Shown in pieces: positions 9,398-18,400 of a DNA stretch of 55,158 bases. The translations under genes and the position numbers were made by a program. The stretch lies in contig JAQVGY010000002.1 of the NCBI GenBank assembly GCA_028696495.1, forward strand, positions 1 through 55,158, read 5' to 3'. Source of the stretch: Atribacterota bacterium (GTDB taxonomy: Bacteria > Atribacterota > Phoenicimicrobiia > Phoenicimicrobiales > Stramentimicrobiaceae). The notes below the pieces were generated by a model that saw only the letters and a list, made by a program, of their open reading frames with translations, ran no database searches and was not told the DNA's origin. Position 1 is the stretch's first letter. Every line of letters starts with the position of its first letter.

Positions 9398-9610
9398 TTA
9401 AAGGGATTGGTCAGCTTTAATATTTTGTACCTTGTTTACCTTACCTGATTTCAGACACTGGGTACAAACATTTAATCTCTTAATTGAATTATTTATATTT
9501 ACTCTTACTTTTTGAATGTTTACCGACCATTTTTTATTACTCACTCTGTGAGAGTGACTGATTTTTTTCCCAAACTGTGGACCTTTTCCACATATCTCAC
9601 ATTTTGCCAT
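9398..9610 (-). CDS. rpmB: 50S ribosomal protein L28
   Basis: A 70-residue ribosomal protein starting MAKCEICGKGPQFGKKISHSH, which is diagnostic for L28. Two Cys pairs (CEIC near the N terminus, CTQC near the middle) make it the zinc-ribbon form. A strong ribosome binding site (GGAGGAATTA) precedes the ATG, and a good promoter lies just upstream on the same strand. It is a monocistronic unit transcribed against the flow of its neighbours ispH and rsmD. Confidence 0.95.
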   Translation of the reverse strand: MAKCEICGKGPQFGKKISHSHRVSNKKWSVNIQKVRVNINNSIKRLNVCTQCLKSGKVNKVQNIKADQSL

Positions 9611-9652
9611 TGTTAATTCCTCCAGTATGTTCCTTGAAAAATAACGAATATT

Positions 9653-9682
9653 ATTTTATCATAAAAGGATTACAATAATCAA
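9653..9682 (-). promoter_or_regulatory. Sigma-70-type promoter for rpmB
   Basis: Reading the minus strand, TTGATT (plus 9677-9682) and TAAAAT (plus 9653-9658) are 18 bp apart, with an extended -10 TGA directly before TAAAAT. The predicted start lies about 30 bp upstream of the L28 ATG. This is by-eye consensus matching in an AT-rich region. Confidence 0.55.
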
Positions 9683-9864
9683 GTATAATAATTTAAAGAA
9701 TATTATTAAATTATATCAATTCAATAAGAAATATGAGAATACTGTTCAAAAAAAACTTTAGCACTATTGAGAAAAGTTCAGTCTATCTTTAAAAATATTT
9801 TTATATAATAGTAAAAAGAGGATGTTTTGACCATTTTATTAAAAACCCTGAAGATAAATAATAT

Positions 9865-10428
9865 ATGAGAGTAATTGCCGGTATTTATAAGGGATTCAAA
9901 TTACAATCCTTCTCTGGTAAAGAGATACGGCCAACTCCCGGTAGAATTAGAGAAGCTATATTTGATATAATCAGTGCAGAAATAATCGGCGCAGAATTTT
10001 TAGACCTATTTGCCGGTACAGGAGCAGTGGGCATTGAAGCTATCAGCAGAGGTGCAAAAAATGTCACATTTGTTGAGATTGACAACAAGGCTATTGCTTT
10101 AATAAAAAGAAACCTACAAAAGATATCAAAAGATAATCTTTTTACTATAATAAAGAGTGATTACCTTCGGGCAATCAGATTTTTGAATGTTAAACAGAAA
10201 AGATTTGATATTGTTTTTTTAGACCCTCCCTACAATAAAAATTATTTTTTAAAAACATTGCATGAAATTGACAGAAACGTAATTATTAAGGAAGGGGGGC
10301 TTATTATCGTACAGCACCCGGCCGATTTGGTGGTGAAATATGATTTCGAAAACATATTTTATTTCAAAGAAAAAAAATATGGGAACTCAAAAATTACCAT
10401 TTTTTATATAAATTATAAACACACTTAA
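9865..10428 (+). CDS. rsmD: 16S rRNA (guanine966-N2)-methyltransferase
   Basis: Methylates G966 of 16S rRNA using SAM. A Rossmann methyltransferase of 187 residues: the N-terminal MRVIAGIYKG and RPTPGRIREAIFDII are RsmD-typical, motif I is FLDLFAGTGAVGIEA, and the catalytic motif is DPPY near residue 119. The ribosome binding site is weak. It sits 13 bp before coaD, the usual rsmD-coaD pair. Confidence 0.95.
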   Translation: MRVIAGIYKGFKLQSFSGKEIRPTPGRIREAIFDIISAEIIGAEFLDLFAGTGAVGIEAISRGAKNVTFVEIDNKAIALIKRNLQKISKDNLFTIIKSDYLRAIRFLNVKQKRFDIVFLDPPYNKNYFLKTLHEIDRNVIIKEGGLIIVQHPADLVVKYDFENIFYFKEKKYGNSKITIFYINYKHT

Positions 10429-10441
10429 AAGGAGTTTTTTC

Positions 10442-10927
10442 ATGATAAAAGCCATTTATCCAGGCAGCTTCGATCCTATTACCAATGGTCATCTTGATAT
10501 AATATATAGAGCTTCAAAGATCTTTGATAAGATTATTGTTGTTATTGCTGAAAATACTAAAAAGAAATCTCTATTTTCTACAGATGAAAAGATGGATATG
10601 ATTCTAAATGTTATCAATAAGGGACTTCACAATATTGAAGTTCAATCATTCAGAGGCTTGTTAATAGACTGTGTTAGAACCAATAAAGCAAATATAATTC
10701 TGAGGGGTATGAGGGCAATTTCAGATTTTGAATATGAGACCCAATTTGCACTCATCAATAAAAAAATGGCACCCGAGATTGAGACAGTCTTTATGGTGAC
10801 CAGTACTAAATTTTCTTATTTAAACTCAAGTATCGTGAAAGAAATAGCCTCTTTAAATGGTTGTATAAGAGAATTAGTACCACCATATGTGGAAAAAAAG
10901 TTAAAAAATAAATATGGGTTTTCTTAG
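10442..10927 (+). CDS. coaD: Phosphopantetheine adenylyltransferase
   Basis: Transfers AMP from ATP to 4'-phosphopantetheine, the penultimate step of CoA synthesis. YPGSFDPITNGHLDI at residues 6-20 contains the nucleotidyltransferase NGH (T/HxGH-type) motif, followed by RGLLIDC, RGMRAISDFEYE and the C-terminal SSIVKEIA motif. 161 residues, the standard length. AAAAGGAG precedes the ATG. It converges with tmcAL, their stops being only 11 bp apart. Confidence 0.97.
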   Translation: MIKAIYPGSFDPITNGHLDIIYRASKIFDKIIVVIAENTKKKSLFSTDEKMDMILNVINKGLHNIEVQSFRGLLIDCVRTNKANIILRGMRAISDFEYETQFALINKKMAPEIETVFMVTSTKFSYLNSSIVKEIASLNGCIRELVPPYVEKKLKNKYGFS

Positions 10928-10938
10928 TTGAAAATATT

Positions 10939-12246
10939 TTATAAATTTAATATGTGCATACTTCTGGTAAAATCCTGACTACCGGTTCTTAAATCTCTTC
11001 TGTTGTAAGCAAGAACATAAAGGTCAGTTGCCAGTATATCATAGTTTAACATATTTAAAAGGACATCATTCCCCAAACTACTATTATGACGGTAGAATCT
11101 TTTTAATTGTTGAACTATGGGTAGTTTTGAATTTAACTTAGCTTTTTGAAGAATGTTCCTTCCTTTTTTGCTCATACCCAATATACGACAATAAAGGGGA
11201 CCGTTTTTATTGAAGGTCTGTACTTCTTGTCTGGTTAGATTAAAGAGACTATGTATAATAATTCTTTGTATCCTGGTGCGAGTATATCGTTTGGATTTTG
11301 TCATGGAAATTAATTCTTCAATACTTCCTGTTAAAAGCGCAGCTTTTTTAAATTTATTTTCTAATCCCTCTTGAATCCCATTAATCCTTTTTAGATCTCT
11401 CGAAGGGATGCTTCTAAGTCTGTTAAATATGGCCTGCTCAAAATTTGAAAACAAAACAGGATTGATATCTTCTTTTAGTTGGTCGGAAATAATCTGATAT
11501 GATGAGAGAGGCATTGTTGTTTTCAATTCTTCTAAAAATTGAAAATTATCAGAATCAAAGTAATATTGGCTGATTAAATTCCTTATTGCAGTGGCACTTG
11601 AGTATCTTCCCTCTAATTTATTCTCAGAAAAACTTGAACCAATTCTTTTGATAGGCAAAACTTTGATACTACTTTTCAACTGTTGCAATGATATCATGTA
11701 TTCCAAAGCCAGAATATTGTTGGGCTGCCTTAAAATACTTCTTATTTCATTTAAAGATACCCCCATCCCCACTAATTCATGGTTATATTTTTGATAAAAT
11801 GAAATAATTGCCTTTTCACGAATTTTAGGAAAACTGTCTCCCTTTTTTAATTCTTCTTTTATAATTTTTTTAAATAATGGAGGGTTTTTTCTTATTAGAG
11901 TTGCCAGAGTAGAAAATATTTCAATTTCTTCGCTTTCACAACCAAAAGAAATATAGTCAACAACTCCTAAGGAATTCAAAATTTTAACTCCAGCCTGAGC
12001 GAATCCACGGGCATCCTGGCTGGCAAAGACATAAGGAAGTTCAATAACCAGATCGAAACCCGACTTAATAGCCATTTTAGTACGTACCCATTTATTCCAA
12101 AAAGCCGGCTCTCCTCGTTGTAAAAAATGTCCTCCCATAACAGCAATAGAAAAATCGGCTCCGGTTAGTTCTTTAGACTTTTGCAGAAGATATTGATGAC
12201 CATTATGAAAGGGATTAAACTCGGCAATAACACCCAAAACTGACAT
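10939..12246 (-). CDS. tmcAL: tRNA(Met) cytidine acetate ligase (YlbM family)
   Basis: 435 residues starting VLGVIAEFNPFHNGHQYLL, a nucleotidyltransferase-like HNGH motif, followed by SIAVMGGHFLQRGEPA and ELPYVFASQDARGFAQ, all characteristic of TmcAL/YlbM. The Bacillus enzyme makes N4-acetylcytidine at the wobble position of elongator tRNA-Met from acetate and ATP. The second half (about 200-400) is the helical tRNA-binding part. It is convergent with coaD, as the pair is near each other in Bacillus, and divergent from pta across a 114-bp intergenic region that holds a palindrome. Use of free acetate makes the neighbourhood with pta suggestive, but no link is shown. Confidence 0.9.
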   Translation of the reverse strand: MSVLGVIAEFNPFHNGHQYLLQKSKELTGADFSIAVMGGHFLQRGEPAFWNKWVRTKMAIKSGFDLVIELPYVFASQDARGFAQAGVKILNSLGVVDYISFGCESEEIEIFSTLATLIRKNPPLFKKIIKEELKKGDSFPKIREKAIISFYQKYNHELVGMGVSLNEIRSILRQPNNILALEYMISLQQLKSSIKVLPIKRIGSSFSENKLEGRYSSATAIRNLISQYYFDSDNFQFLEELKTTMPLSSYQIISDQLKEDINPVLFSNFEQAIFNRLRSIPSRDLKRINGIQEGLENKFKKAALLTGSIEELISMTKSKRYTRTRIQRIIIHSLFNLTRQEVQTFNKNGPLYCRILGMSKKGRNILQKAKLNSKLPIVQQLKRFYRHNSSLGNDVLLNMLNYDILATDLYVLAYNRRDLRTGSQDFTRSMHILNL

Positions 12247-12261
12247 ATCTTTCCTCGATAA

Positions 12262-12287
12262 AACAGAGATTCTGTGTTATAATTATA
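12262..12287. promoter_or_regulatory. Palindromic operator candidate with bidirectional -10 between tmcAL and pta
   Basis: AACAGAGATTCTGTGTT (12262-12278) is a 17-bp inverted repeat with one mismatched pair, centred on 12270. It abuts TATAATTATA (12278-12287), which reads TATAAT on both strands and could serve as -10 for both divergent genes. No good -35 is seen for either, so an activator or repressor acting here is plausible. The regulator is unknown. Confidence 0.35.
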
Positions 12288-12320
12288 CGGTATTTCTGAT
12301 GTTTTGTGTTTCTTTTTATT

Positions 12321-12341
12321 AATAATAAAATCTTTATTATT
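12321..12341 (+). repeat. AT-rich hairpin directly before the pta ribosome binding site
   Basis: AATAATAAA and TTTATTATT form a perfect 9-bp stem with a 3-nt loop (ATC). The stem ends one base before the GAGGAGG Shine-Dalgarno sequence of pta (12342-12348). It may affect message stability or ribosome access; A/T-only composition in this genome makes chance formation possible. Confidence 0.4.
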
Positions 12342-12360
12342 GAGGAGGTAATAGTCTATT

Positions 12361-13362
12361 ATGAATATTTCTGAAAAACTGAGGCAGAGGGCAAAGAAAG
12401 AAATTAAAAAAATTGTTTTACCAGAAGGTGAAGAACTCAGGATGATCAAAGCAGCGGAGAAAGTTTACCAAGAAGGTTTTGCTGAGTTAGTATTTTTAGG
12501 AAAAGAAGAGGTGATTAGAGATATTGCTAAACATTCTAATATTGATTTTCCTGATACTATCGAAATTATTGATCCTGAATCATCTGAAAAGCTTAACACT
12601 TATGCAGAAATATATTACGAACTAAGAAAAAATAAGGGGATGACTGTTGACGAAGCTAAAAAGCTAATGAAAGACCCTCTGTTTTATGGAGCATTGATGG
12701 TCTATCAGAATGATGCAGATGGTCTGGTGGCAGGTTCAATAAATGCTACTGGTGATGTTTTTAGACCTGCCCTGCAGACTATCAAAACTTCCAGTAATGT
12801 AAGCATTGTTTCCAGCTCTTTTATCATGGTTGTACCCGATTGTAAGTATGGAGAAAATGGATTAATATTATTTGCGGATTGTGCTTTGTTTCCCGACCCT
12901 AATCCTGAAGAATTAGCCGATATAGCAATTGCCAGTGCCAATACTGCAAAGGTACTGGTAGGGGTTGAACCAAAGGTCGCCATGCTCTCTTTTTCAACAA
13001 AAGGGAGTGCCAAACACCCATTGGTTGATAAAGTAATAAAAGCAACTGAAATTGTCAGAAGAAAAGCTCCTGATTTGAAAGTTGACGGAGAGTTACAGGC
13101 AGATGCGGCTCTGGTTCCCGAAATAGGTAAGCGGAAATCTCCGGATAGTAAAATTGCTGGAGAGGCCAATGTATTAATATTCCCGGATTTGCAAGCCGCC
13201 AATATTGCTTATAAATTAGTAGAACGGTTAGCAAAAGCCGAAGCAATTGGGCCTGTTTCTCAAGGTATGCGAAAACCGGTCAATGATCTATCCAGAGGCT
13301 GTTCAGTTGAGGATATCGTTAATGTAGTGGCCATTACAGCACTTCAGGCCCAGGGTATATAA
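12361..13362 (+). CDS. pta: Phosphate acetyltransferase
   Basis: Interconverts acetyl-CoA + phosphate and acetyl-phosphate + CoA. 333 residues, the short form consisting only of the PTA_PTB catalytic domain. Recognisable parts are KKIVLPEGEELRMIKAA, DADGLVAGSINATGDVFRP, VPDCKYGENG, FADCALFPDPNPEELADIA, the KVDGELQADAAL stretch and GPVSQGMRKPVNDLSRG. The strong GAGGAGG site precedes the ATG. Acetate kinase is not next to it. It implies fermentative acetate formation or acetyl-phosphate metabolism. It is separated from rpmF by 106 bp containing a clear promoter. Confidence 0.95.
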   Translation: MNISEKLRQRAKKEIKKIVLPEGEELRMIKAAEKVYQEGFAELVFLGKEEVIRDIAKHSNIDFPDTIEIIDPESSEKLNTYAEIYYELRKNKGMTVDEAKKLMKDPLFYGALMVYQNDADGLVAGSINATGDVFRPALQTIKTSSNVSIVSSSFIMVVPDCKYGENGLILFADCALFPDPNPEELADIAIASANTAKVLVGVEPKVAMLSFSTKGSAKHPLVDKVIKATEIVRRKAPDLKVDGELQADAALVPEIGKRKSPDSKIAGEANVLIFPDLQAANIAYKLVERLAKAEAIGPVSQGMRKPVNDLSRGCSVEDIVNVVAITALQAQGI

Positions 13363-13389
13363 TAGGGCACCTATTTTCTTATAATAAAT

Positions 13390-13418
13390 TTGCAAATAAT
13401 CAAAAATTTATATATAAT
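13390..13418 (+). promoter_or_regulatory. Sigma-70-type promoter for rpmF
   Basis: TTGCAA (13390-13395), a 17-bp spacer and a perfect TATAAT (13413-13418). The expected start is near 13425, leaving a 44-nt leader before the rpmF GTG. Confidence 0.6.
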
Positions 13419-13468
13419 TGTTTTTCATTATTATTAATTATTTTAATTAACTTAAAAGGAGAGAAAAA

Positions 13469-13669
13469 GTGGCTCATCCAAAAAGAAAAACTTCTAAATC
13501 TAAAAGAAATCAAAGAAGGACACATTGGGTAGAAAATACTCTTAACCTTGTGCAGTGCTCACGATGCCATGAATACAAGCTGCCCCACCATGTCTGCTTC
13601 TCTTGTGGCTACTATGATGGAGAAAAAATTATTCCTGAAAAAAAGAGTTCTGAAGCAAAATCTACCTAA
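13469..13669 (+). CDS. rpmF: 50S ribosomal protein L32
   Basis: A 66-residue protein beginning MAHPKRKTSKSKRNQRRTHW, diagnostic for L32, with a zinc-binding pattern CSRC ... CFSC. The start codon is GTG at 13469, preceded by AAAAGGAGAG. In many bacteria a DUF177/YceD gene precedes rpmF and plsX follows it; neither is present here. It has its own promoter, and fapR follows with another promoter. Confidence 0.95.
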   Translation: MAHPKRKTSKSKRNQRRTHWVENTLNLVQCSRCHEYKLPHHVCFSCGYYDGEKIIPEKKSSEAKST

Positions 13670-13703
13670 ATAGGATGGTATCATTAAATATTCTTAATTC
13701 CAC

Positions 13704-13732
13704 TTGATTTCTTAAATCTTATTGTCTATACT
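13704..13732 (+). promoter_or_regulatory. Sigma-70-type promoter for fapR-acpP
   Basis: TTGATT (13704-13709), a 17-bp spacer and TATACT (13727-13732). The predicted transcription start is about 13739, which places the palindrome at 13757-13773 roughly 18-34 nt downstream of it. Confidence 0.55.
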
Positions 13733-13756
13733 ATCAGTCAGTAATAAGAGCAGCCT

Positions 13757-13773
13757 TTATTAGGTGCTATTAA
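13757..13773. promoter_or_regulatory. Candidate FapR operator
   Basis: TTATTAGGTGCTATTAA is a 17-bp imperfect palindrome with arms TTATTAG and CTATTAA. The Bacillus FapR site is also 17 bp, with outer arms like TTAGTA and TACTAA around a 5-bp centre. Here the arms are TTATTA and TATTAA with the same geometry. It lies in the 5' leader of fapR, the place expected for auto-repression relieved by malonyl-CoA. Comparison is from memory of the consensus, with no matrix search. Confidence 0.4.
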
Positions 13774-13800
13774 AATATTGACCTGTAATATAAATATAAT

Positions 13801-14412
13801 ATGGAAAAAAATTTAAGCAAAGAAAAAAGACAGGAAAGAATAAAAGAAAAAATATCTACTAATCCTTTTTTATCAGATGAACAGTTAGCAAAAATATTCC
13901 GGGTAAGTATACAGACTATCAGGCTTGACAGACTGGAAATGGGTATACCTGAAATGCGCAAAAGGGTTATTACACTGGCCCGCAATGCCTCATCTAAGGT
14001 AAAAGCATTAAACAAAAATGAGATAATTGGTGACCTTATAGATATTGACCTGGGAAAAAGCGGCATATCGACTATGCACACTACCAAAGATATGGCTTTT
14101 GGTAAAAATAACATTGTGAGAAGCCATTATATATTCTCCCTCGCTGATTCTCTGGCTATGGCTATTATTGATTCTGATGTAGTATTGACAGGAATTGCCC
14201 GTCTAAGGTATAAGAAACCAGTATATTCCGGCCAGCTTTTAGTAGCCAAAGCAAGGATTGCTACAAAAAAAAGTAATAAGTACCTGGTATCTGTACATAT
14301 AAAATGTAATCACAAAGAGGTCTTTACTGCTAAATTAATAATGGTTTCATTAGAACAAAAATCTAACAATAGTACTTTTAATATAGATAATCAAAAAATT
14401 AAGGAGTTTTAG
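13801..14412 (+). CDS. fapR: FapR, malonyl-CoA-responsive regulator of lipid synthesis
   Basis: 203 residues with the FapR two-domain layout. The N-terminal helix-turn-helix (about 20-60) contains FRVSIQTIRLDRLEMGIPE, nearly identical to Bacillus FapR. A C-terminal hotdog-fold domain (about 75-190), including RSHYIFSLADSLAMAIID and GIARLRYKKPVYSGQ, would bind malonyl-CoA. In Firmicutes FapR represses fab and pls genes until malonyl-CoA accumulates. Here it is followed directly by acpP; the plsX and fab genes usually in this cluster are absent. No clear ribosome binding site precedes the ATG. The upstream promoter and palindrome are listed separately. Confidence 0.93.
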   Translation: MEKNLSKEKRQERIKEKISTNPFLSDEQLAKIFRVSIQTIRLDRLEMGIPEMRKRVITLARNASSKVKALNKNEIIGDLIDIDLGKSGISTMHTTKDMAFGKNNIVRSHYIFSLADSLAMAIIDSDVVLTGIARLRYKKPVYSGQLLVAKARIATKKSNKYLVSVHIKCNHKEVFTAKLIMVSLEQKSNNSTFNIDNQKIKEF

Positions 14413-14417
14413 TAATT

Positions 14418-14651
14418 ATGGATATTATGGATAAAATAAAAAAAATTATTGTTGATCAGCTGGGGATTGAAGAAGACACAGTTAAAGAAAATTCTTCATT
14501 TATTGATGATCTTGGAGCCGATTCTTTAGATATTGTGGAATTGATTATGGCTTTTGAAGAAGAATTTGATATTGAAATAGCAGACGAAGATGCTGAAAAA
14601 ATAAAAGTTGTAGCTGATGTTATCCATTACTTAGAGGACCAAAAAAAGTAG
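14418..14651 (+). CDS. acpP: Acyl carrier protein
   Basis: 77-residue acidic four-helix carrier protein. The phosphopantetheine attachment serine is Ser36 in the DSL motif of DDLGADSLDIVEL. It carries acyl chains for fatty acid and phospholipid synthesis. AAGGAG (14401-14406) lies inside the end of fapR, so the two are translationally linked and acpP is likely under the fapR promoter. No fatty acid synthase genes are adjacent. Confidence 0.97.
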   Translation: MDIMDKIKKIIVDQLGIEEDTVKENSSFIDDLGADSLDIVELIMAFEEEFDIEIADEDAEKIKVVADVIHYLEDQKK

Positions 14652-14730
14652 TATCCACATTAGTCCTCACTTCCTGAAATTGTTAAAATGAGAGGGTATT
14701 AGGGGGCATAATAAGATAAGCTTAAATGAA

Positions 14731-15405
14731 TTGGAAGCAAAATTAGAGTATAATTTTAGAAATATAGAGCTACTAAAAAAAGCTTTAACCCATGCCTCGT
14801 TATTTAATCAAAAAGAAAAAGAAGAAATTAATCATTTTCAACGATTAGAATTTCTTGGCGATTCAGTTTTAAATTTAGCAGTAAGTGAATATCTATATTT
14901 TAAATTTCCTTTTTCCTCTGAAGGCGAATTATCCAAGATGAAGTCTATCATAATTAGCCAGCAATTCTTGGTCAATTTCGCCAATCAAATTGAACTAGAA
15001 AATTATATTTCTTTAGGCAAAGGCGTGGATTTGAAGAAAGGAAGAGGGAAATTTTCTATTTTAACAGACTGCCTGGAGGCCTGTCTGGGGGCAATATACC
15101 TGGATGGTGGAATTAATCACTGCCAGAAAATAATTAACAATTTTATGGAAAAAGAAAAAATTGAATCTTTGATAAAAGATCAAATAAATGATTATAAAAC
15201 CTATTTACAAGAATTGACTCAAAAAATATTTCAGTGTCTGCCCCTTTATAAGGTTGTGAAAGAAGAGGGATTGGAACATAGAAAGATATTTTACACAGAG
15301 GTATCTATAAAAAACCAGGTTTACGGAATTGGTTCAGGTAAAAATAAAAAAGAAGCAGAACAGAATGCTGCTAACCACGCTTTAAAAAAATTAGGAATCT
15401 TTTAA
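14731..15405 (+). CDS. rnc: Ribonuclease III
   Basis: Double-strand-specific endoribonuclease for rRNA and mRNA processing. Catalytic motif RLEFLGDS at residues 38-45 (acidic residues Glu40 and Asp44), second motif DCLEACLGAIYLDGG, and a C-terminal dsRNA-binding domain from about 155 to 224. The conventional start is TTG at 14731 but it has no nearby Shine-Dalgarno sequence. The upstream codons (SLNELEAKL) look homologous to the start of E. coli RNase III, and ATA at 14716 lies 8 nt after AGGGGGC (14701-14707). The true start may therefore be up to five codons earlier. It is 15 bp before smc. Confidence 0.94.
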   Translation: MEAKLEYNFRNIELLKKALTHASLFNQKEKEEINHFQRLEFLGDSVLNLAVSEYLYFKFPFSSEGELSKMKSIIISQQFLVNFANQIELENYISLGKGVDLKKGRGKFSILTDCLEACLGAIYLDGGINHCQKIINNFMEKEKIESLIKDQINDYKTYLQELTQKIFQCLPLYKVVKEEGLEHRKIFYTEVSIKNQVYGIGSGKNKKEAEQNAANHALKKLGIF

Positions 15406-15420
15406 GAAAGGCCTTTAGCA

Positions 15421-18400
15421 TTGTTTCTTAAGGAAATTGGAATAAAGGGATTTAAATCCTTTGCTAACAAGATTAAATTGAATATCACACCAGGAATAAC
15501 CGTCATTGTTGGGCCAAATGGTTGTGGTAAGAGTAATATAATCGATGCGGTAAGGTGGATACTCGGCGAACAGAATATTCGCTCTTTGAGAGGAAACAAG
15601 ATTACTGACATGATTTTTGCCGGCAATCCAGAACAGAAAATGAGAAATTTTGCCCAGGTTTATATGCTTTTTGATAATACTGAAAGAAAGTTATCTATCG
15701 ATACAGAAGAAGTGGAGATAAAAAGGACAATTTATCGCTCTGGTGAAATTGAAAATTATATCAATGGTATCCCTTGTAGACTCAAAGACATTCAGGAACT
15801 TCTGCTGGGCTCCGGGTTAGGTAAAAATTCATATTCTATTATAGCTCAAGGTAAAGTTGACTTTATTTTAAATGCCAAACCTTCAGAAAGAAGAATATTA
15901 TTTGAAGAAGCATCTGATGTTTCAATTTACCGTAATAGGAAAGAAAAATCTCTGAAAAAACTTGAGGTAATAGAAAACAACATATTAAGAGTTAATGATA
16001 TTTTATACGAAGTTGAGAATACCTTATCTAATTATAAAAAAAAATCTGACGATCTGGAGACATATCAGTATTACCAGGACCACATTTTGAAACTGGAATA
16101 CTATTTAATGTACCAGCAATATAAATCTTTGCAAAGTAATATTATTAAAAATAACAATAAAATACAGTCTTTTAAAGATAAAATTATTAAAATCGATAAA
16201 ACAATTTTTGATTATAAAGATGAAATTTTCAAAACCGAACAAAAAAAAGAAGAATTAGAAAATCAATTAGAAGAATATTTGGAGCAATCTAAAGGAAATG
16301 AAATAAGTAAAAACAAACTTATTAATCACTTAACTGTGCTTAATCAAAAAAAAGTTGATATTGATAGACTAATACAAAATAACAGGGAAGACAGGGCAAG
16401 GGCTGAAAGCCAATATGAGAAATTTACCAATAATCTTGCTTCTATTGAAGAAGATATTGCTAAAACAGAACAGAATGAGAACATTTTTAAAAAAAATCTG
16501 AAAGAAGAAGAACTTCTATTAGAAAAATACAGCTATATTAATAGTTATTATAAGGGAAAAATATTAACTGTTGAATCAATCTCAAAAGATATCGAATTCT
16601 ATTATAATAATTATCGAGAAACCATTATTAAAAAAGGAGAAGAGGCAAAAGCTAAAAATATTTCTTTCTCTCAGATAGAAGCCCAAATAAAGCAACTAAC
16701 TAACCGAATAGCTGATAATCAAATACAAATAGAGAATATTGTTCTGGAAATATCTTATTTAGAACAAAACATTAAGCAACTAACTGAAATGGAGAAAGAG
16801 AAGAAAGCAGAATTAACCAGAGCAGAGACACTGATCGACAAAGAAAAATCTTTAATCCAAAGATACTTTAATGATATTGGTCTAAAAAATAAAGAGATAT
16901 CCCTTCTTAAAGAATTACTAAATACTATTCATAACGGGAAAATAGAAGACCTTGATGAATTTGTTGAGAAACATGGCTTAGATGATGGTGTTATCTGTTT
17001 TTGTGAACTTAAAAATGTAGTTTCTAATATACCTGATAATTTAAAACATGTTTTTGACTTTATTTTGGATGATGGAATAAAGTATTTGCATCTGTTGCAT
17101 TCGAGTAAAATCCCATTCTTAAAACAAAACTATGAAATAAAAATTGCTTCAAGAGTAAGAATTGCTGCCAGCAACCTTATCTCAACACATAACTATGATT
17201 TAAAAACTTTGAATTTAGGAAAAGAACCGGGAAAGGGTAGGGTTATTGGATTTGCCAATCAGCTGATTTCTTTTCCTCAGGGATTTAAAGATTTAATAGA
17301 TGCTGCTCTGGGAAATATATTAATTGTAGAAGATATGGTGACTGCCTTAGACATTGCTAACCAAATAAAAGGTAAATTGACTGTAATATCATTAGATGGA
17401 ATAGTAATAAATGAAAGAGGCATGGTTAGCATCGGCTTTGCCCCTGGTAAGCTAATAAAAGATAGGTATGAAATTTCCCAAAAAAGAATCCTAACTTTAG
17501 AGCATGAAATAAATTCTATTGATAGTGAATGGCAAAAAAGAAAATTAATCTTGGAAACTGAGAAAGAAAAATACAACCTGCTCCTCCACGAAGTAAAAGA
17601 CATCAGCAAAAAACTGAACAATTATATAATAAGGATTAATGAAAAAAAAGTTCGATTGGCTGAGAATAAAAACAATACATTAACTGCAGAAAACTTATTG
17701 AGTTCTTTAAAAAAAAGGCAGAGTGAAGAGATAGAGAAGATTGAAAATAACAAAAGAATAATTAAAATTTTAGATAAAGACATAAGTAGTGTTAAAAACT
17801 TTTTTGATTCAATTATTTTATATAATAAATGTCTTTCCCGATATAAAAACAACGGCATTGCTATTATTAATGAAATCAAAAGAAACATCGATAATTTTAA
17901 GATGAAAATATCCTGGAATGAGGAGAGAGAAGAATTTTTACAGAAAAGAAAAATCGAGATGGAGCAATTTGTCAATAGTTATCAACAAGAAGAAAAAAGC
18001 AGAGAAGAGAAGTTAGAAAACTTTAATAAAAACTATACACAATTAACCCAACAGGAGATTGAATTAAAAGAAAAACTTGACTGTTGTCAAAAAGAAGAAA
18101 ACAAGTTCATTTGTGAAATAAATAGAATAAAAGAGATTTTGAAAGAGAAAGACCACATTTTAAGAAAGGGAAGGGAAGGAATTGAGGCAGAACAAGAACA
18201 CCTCAATAGCGAAAAAAATGCTTTACATGAATGTGAAATGGTTTCTGTACAAAATCAAGAAAAAGTAAGCCATTTACTTCAGACTATAAATAATCAGTAC
18301 AATGCTACCATTGAAGAAATTCTATGTTATAAGAATTACGCTAATAATCAGGCAGGAGCTCTGGCTAAAATTTCCGAATTCAAAGAACAGATTAAGTCAA

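Noticed and set aside
12705..13202. 165-codon open frame on the minus strand opposite pta
   Set aside because: Antisense shadow of a clearly conserved gene; no ribosome binding site, and composition follows the Pta codons.
13778..13800. TTGACC and TATAAT directly before the fapR ATG, considered as its promoter
   Set aside because: Spacing is only 11 bp and transcription would start inside the gene; the promoter at 13704-13732 fits better.
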